A stretch of 53,774 nucleotides of DNA from CBETVX01 sp965539935 (GTDB lineage Bacteria; Bacillota; Clostridia; Peptostreptococcales; Caminicellaceae): positions 1 through 53,774 of the forward strand of contig CBETVX010000017.1 of NCBI GenBank assembly GCA_965539935.1, written 5' to 3'. The notes beneath the pieces are model-generated. The model was not told where the DNA came from, did not search any database, and saw nothing but the letters and a program-made list of their open reading frames with translations. This document shows, one piece after another, positions 52,507 to 53,774 of this stretch. Every line of letters begins with the position of its first letter. Position 1 is the stretch's first letter. The position numbers and the translations under genes are program-made.

Positions 52507-53520
52507 ATGGTTATTGTTATGAAACCAGGAAGTAAGAAAAGTGAGATTGATAAGATTAAGAAAAAAATGGTAGAATTAGGATTAGAAATTCATGAGTCAA
52601 AGGGTGAAAATTATCATCTATTGGGATTAGTAGGAGATACTAGCATTATTGATCCAGGAATGATAGAGGCAAATAGAAATGTTGAAAAATTAATATTTGT
52701 CCAAGAACCCTTCAAAAGAGTAAACAGACTCTTCCATCCAAATGATTCTTTAGTGGAGGTGGGAGATGAAATTATAGGTGGAAATAAATTAACAGTTATA
52801 GCAGGACCTTGTTCCGTTGAAAGTGAGGAGCAGATTTTAGATATAGCTGAAAATGTTAAAGAGGCGGGTGCTACTTTCTTAAGGGGAGGAGCATTTAAAC
52901 CAAGAACATCACCATATAGTTTCCAAGGACTTCGTGAAGATGGACTTGAGATACTAAAACTAGCAAGGGAAAAGACAGGACTTCCCATTGTTACGGAACT
53001 TATGTCGCCATATTTAATAGATAAATTTGTTGAGGAAGTTGATGTAATCCAAATTGGAGCAAGGAATATGCAAAACTTTGATTTACTAAAGGAAGTTGGG
53101 AAAACCGATAAACCTATTTTACTAAAAAGAGGTATGGCAGCTACTATTGAAGAATTTCTAATGGCGGCAGAGTATATAATGGCAGAAGGAAACGAAAGAG
53201 TAATACTTTGTGAAAGAGGAGTTAGGACATTTGAAAGCTACACAAGGAATACATTAGACCTAAGTGCCATACCAGCCATCAAGAAATTAAGTCATCTTCC
53301 TGTGATTGTAGACCCAAGTCATGCTGCTGGACTGTGGTGGATGGTAGAACCCTTGGCAAAGGCAGCTGTAGCTGTAGGAGCAGATGGACTTATGATAGAG
53401 GTTCATAATGACCCAGCCAATGCAAAATGTGATGGTAAACAATCTATAAAACCAAAAAGATTTAAATCACTAATGAAAACATTAAGACAAATAGCAAGCA
53501 TAGAAAATAGGGAGATATAA
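52507..53520 (+). CDS. aroF: 3-deoxy-7-phosphoheptulonate (DAHP) synthase, AroA-beta type with N-terminal regulatory domain
   Basis: This 337-residue enzyme joins phosphoenolpyruvate and erythrose-4-phosphate, the entry step of the shikimate pathway. The start is ATG 52507, eight bases after AGGGGAG; GTG 52498 overlaps that site. A ferredoxin-like regulatory domain (residues 1-68) precedes the TIM barrel with IAGPCSVESEEQI, FLRGGAFKPRTSPYSFQG, IQIGARNMQNF, LLKRGMAATIEEF and DPSHAAG. Similar domains in other AroA-beta enzymes bind Tyr or Phe, so feedback inhibition is likely on top of attenuation. Confidence 0.95.
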   Translation: MVIVMKPGSKKSEIDKIKKKMVELGLEIHESKGENYHLLGLVGDTSIIDPGMIEANRNVEKLIFVQEPFKRVNRLFHPNDSLVEVGDEIIGGNKLTVIAGPCSVESEEQILDIAENVKEAGATFLRGGAFKPRTSPYSFQGLREDGLEILKLAREKTGLPIVTELMSPYLIDKFVEEVDVIQIGARNMQNFDLLKEVGKTDKPILLKRGMAATIEEFLMAAEYIMAEGNERVILCERGVRTFESYTRNTLDLSAIPAIKKLSHLPVIVDPSHAAGLWWMVEPLAKAAVAVGADGLMIEVHNDPANAKCDGKQSIKPKRFKSLMKTLRQIASIENREI

Positions 53521-53531
53521 GGGTGGTAGAT

Positions 53532-53774
53532 ATGAAGGAATTGGACTTTAGTATAACTATAGTAGGATTAGGACTTATAGGTGGGTCATATGCAAAGGCT
53601 ATAAAAAATCTAAATCCTAAAAAAATATGGGGTATAGATATAGATGGGGAAAGCATAAAAGTAGCTGAAAATTTGGGAATAATAGATAAGTGATATATAT
53701 ATCCTTAAATACCTTTGAAAAAATCTGATATAGTAATAATATTCTTATATCCAAATGCAACCATAAAATTTATG
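53532..53774 (+). pseudogene. tyrA: Prephenate dehydrogenase gene, apparently interrupted; continues beyond the window
   Basis: ATG 53532 follows GGGTGG. The N-terminus is a typical TyrA Rossmann motif, TIVGLGLIGGSYAKAI, followed by WGIDIDGESI. The frame then stops at TGA after GIIDK (53691-53693), with a second stop (TAA) shortly after. The same frame resumes as KKSDIVIIFLYPNATIKF to the window edge, which is normal TyrA sequence. An LNTFEK-like stretch appears in another frame in between, so one substitution plus a compensating pair of 1-base indels within about 40 bases would explain it. This is either a recent pseudogene or a local sequence error. Confidence 0.7.

Noticed and set aside
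53691..53693. TGA in tyrA read as selenocysteine
   Set aside because: TyrA is not a selenoprotein family, the position is not catalytic, a TAA follows within five codons and the local frame is disturbed.
1..53774. Mobile elements, CRISPR arrays, tRNA or rRNA genes
   Set aside because: No transposase, integrase, regular short repeats with spacers, or cloverleaf/rRNA signature was seen on either strand.

Overview
The window is AT-rich DNA from the chromosome of an anaerobic, probably spore-forming Firmicute of the Clostridia/Tissierellia type. The evidence is the low-GC codon usage, strong AGGAGG-type ribosome binding sites, TTG/GTG starts, an HrcA/CIRCE-controlled heat-shock gene, formyl-tetrahydrofolate synthetase, rubredoxin, a SleB/CwlJ-type spore hydrolase and a Thermoanaerobacter-like H-NOX chemoreceptor. 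I see no rRNA, tRNA, insertion sequence, prophage or CRISPR array; the window reads as core and niche metabolism rather than a genomic island. It cuts through the first gene (a sigma-54 activator, 5' end missing) and the last one (a damaged tyrA).

Layout. (1) 1-7616: a PrpR_N-type sigma-54 activator, then a perfect -24/-12 promoter driving a small DUF3311-like protein, a Na+/solute symporter, a LeuCD-like hydro-lyase, a class III CoA-transferase and an HMG-CoA-lyase-family enzyme. I read this as uptake and cleavage of a C5 branched dicarboxylate (citramalate, mesaconate, citraconate or itaconate type) to acetyl-CoA and pyruvate. (2) 7868-12006: a trehalose PTS operon (treP-treA-treR) with two TreR-like operators. 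(3) 12138-21786: a triple-rhodanese lipoprotein, a small membrane protein, CIRCE-htpG, a DMT exporter, a spore-type cell-wall hydrolase, rubredoxin, a split chromate transporter and a GH18 protein. (4) 21882-30565: an operon with a KAS-III-like enzyme, a complete LIV-type ABC importer, an acetyl-CoA-type CoA-transferase, an alpha/beta hydrolase and a TetR regulator; the substrate is unknown. (5) 31079-36109: a self-regulated TetR/ABC/FtsX/HlyD efflux system with two overlapping perfect operators. (6) 36171-39195, minus strand: a hypothetical protein, a CAP-domain lipoprotein and an H-NOX methyl-accepting protein whose haem pocket has the O2-binding residue set. (7) 39318-46125: fhs, a GlnK/GlnL-like two-component system with an extra membrane protein between its genes, a structured 6S-like RNA candidate, and a YhdT-PanF pantothenate uptake pair. 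(8) 46200-53774: aromatic amino-acid biosynthesis, aroB-aroA-aroC-pheA-aroK and then aroF-tyrA.

The most notable observation is in region 8. Each of the two aromatic operons is preceded by its own promoter, a short translated leader ORF packed with Phe/Tyr/Trp codons, an intrinsic terminator, and a leader-internal segment able to pair with the 5' arm of that terminator. This is the anatomy of classical ribosome-coupled transcription attenuation, which in Clostridia is usually replaced by T-boxes. The two leaders are clearly homologous (shared core FSW-x(1-2)-FY/YFY-GAGYF), so they look like a duplicated module that senses charged aromatic tRNAs and controls both the entry of the shikimate pathway (DAHP synthase) and the rest of it.
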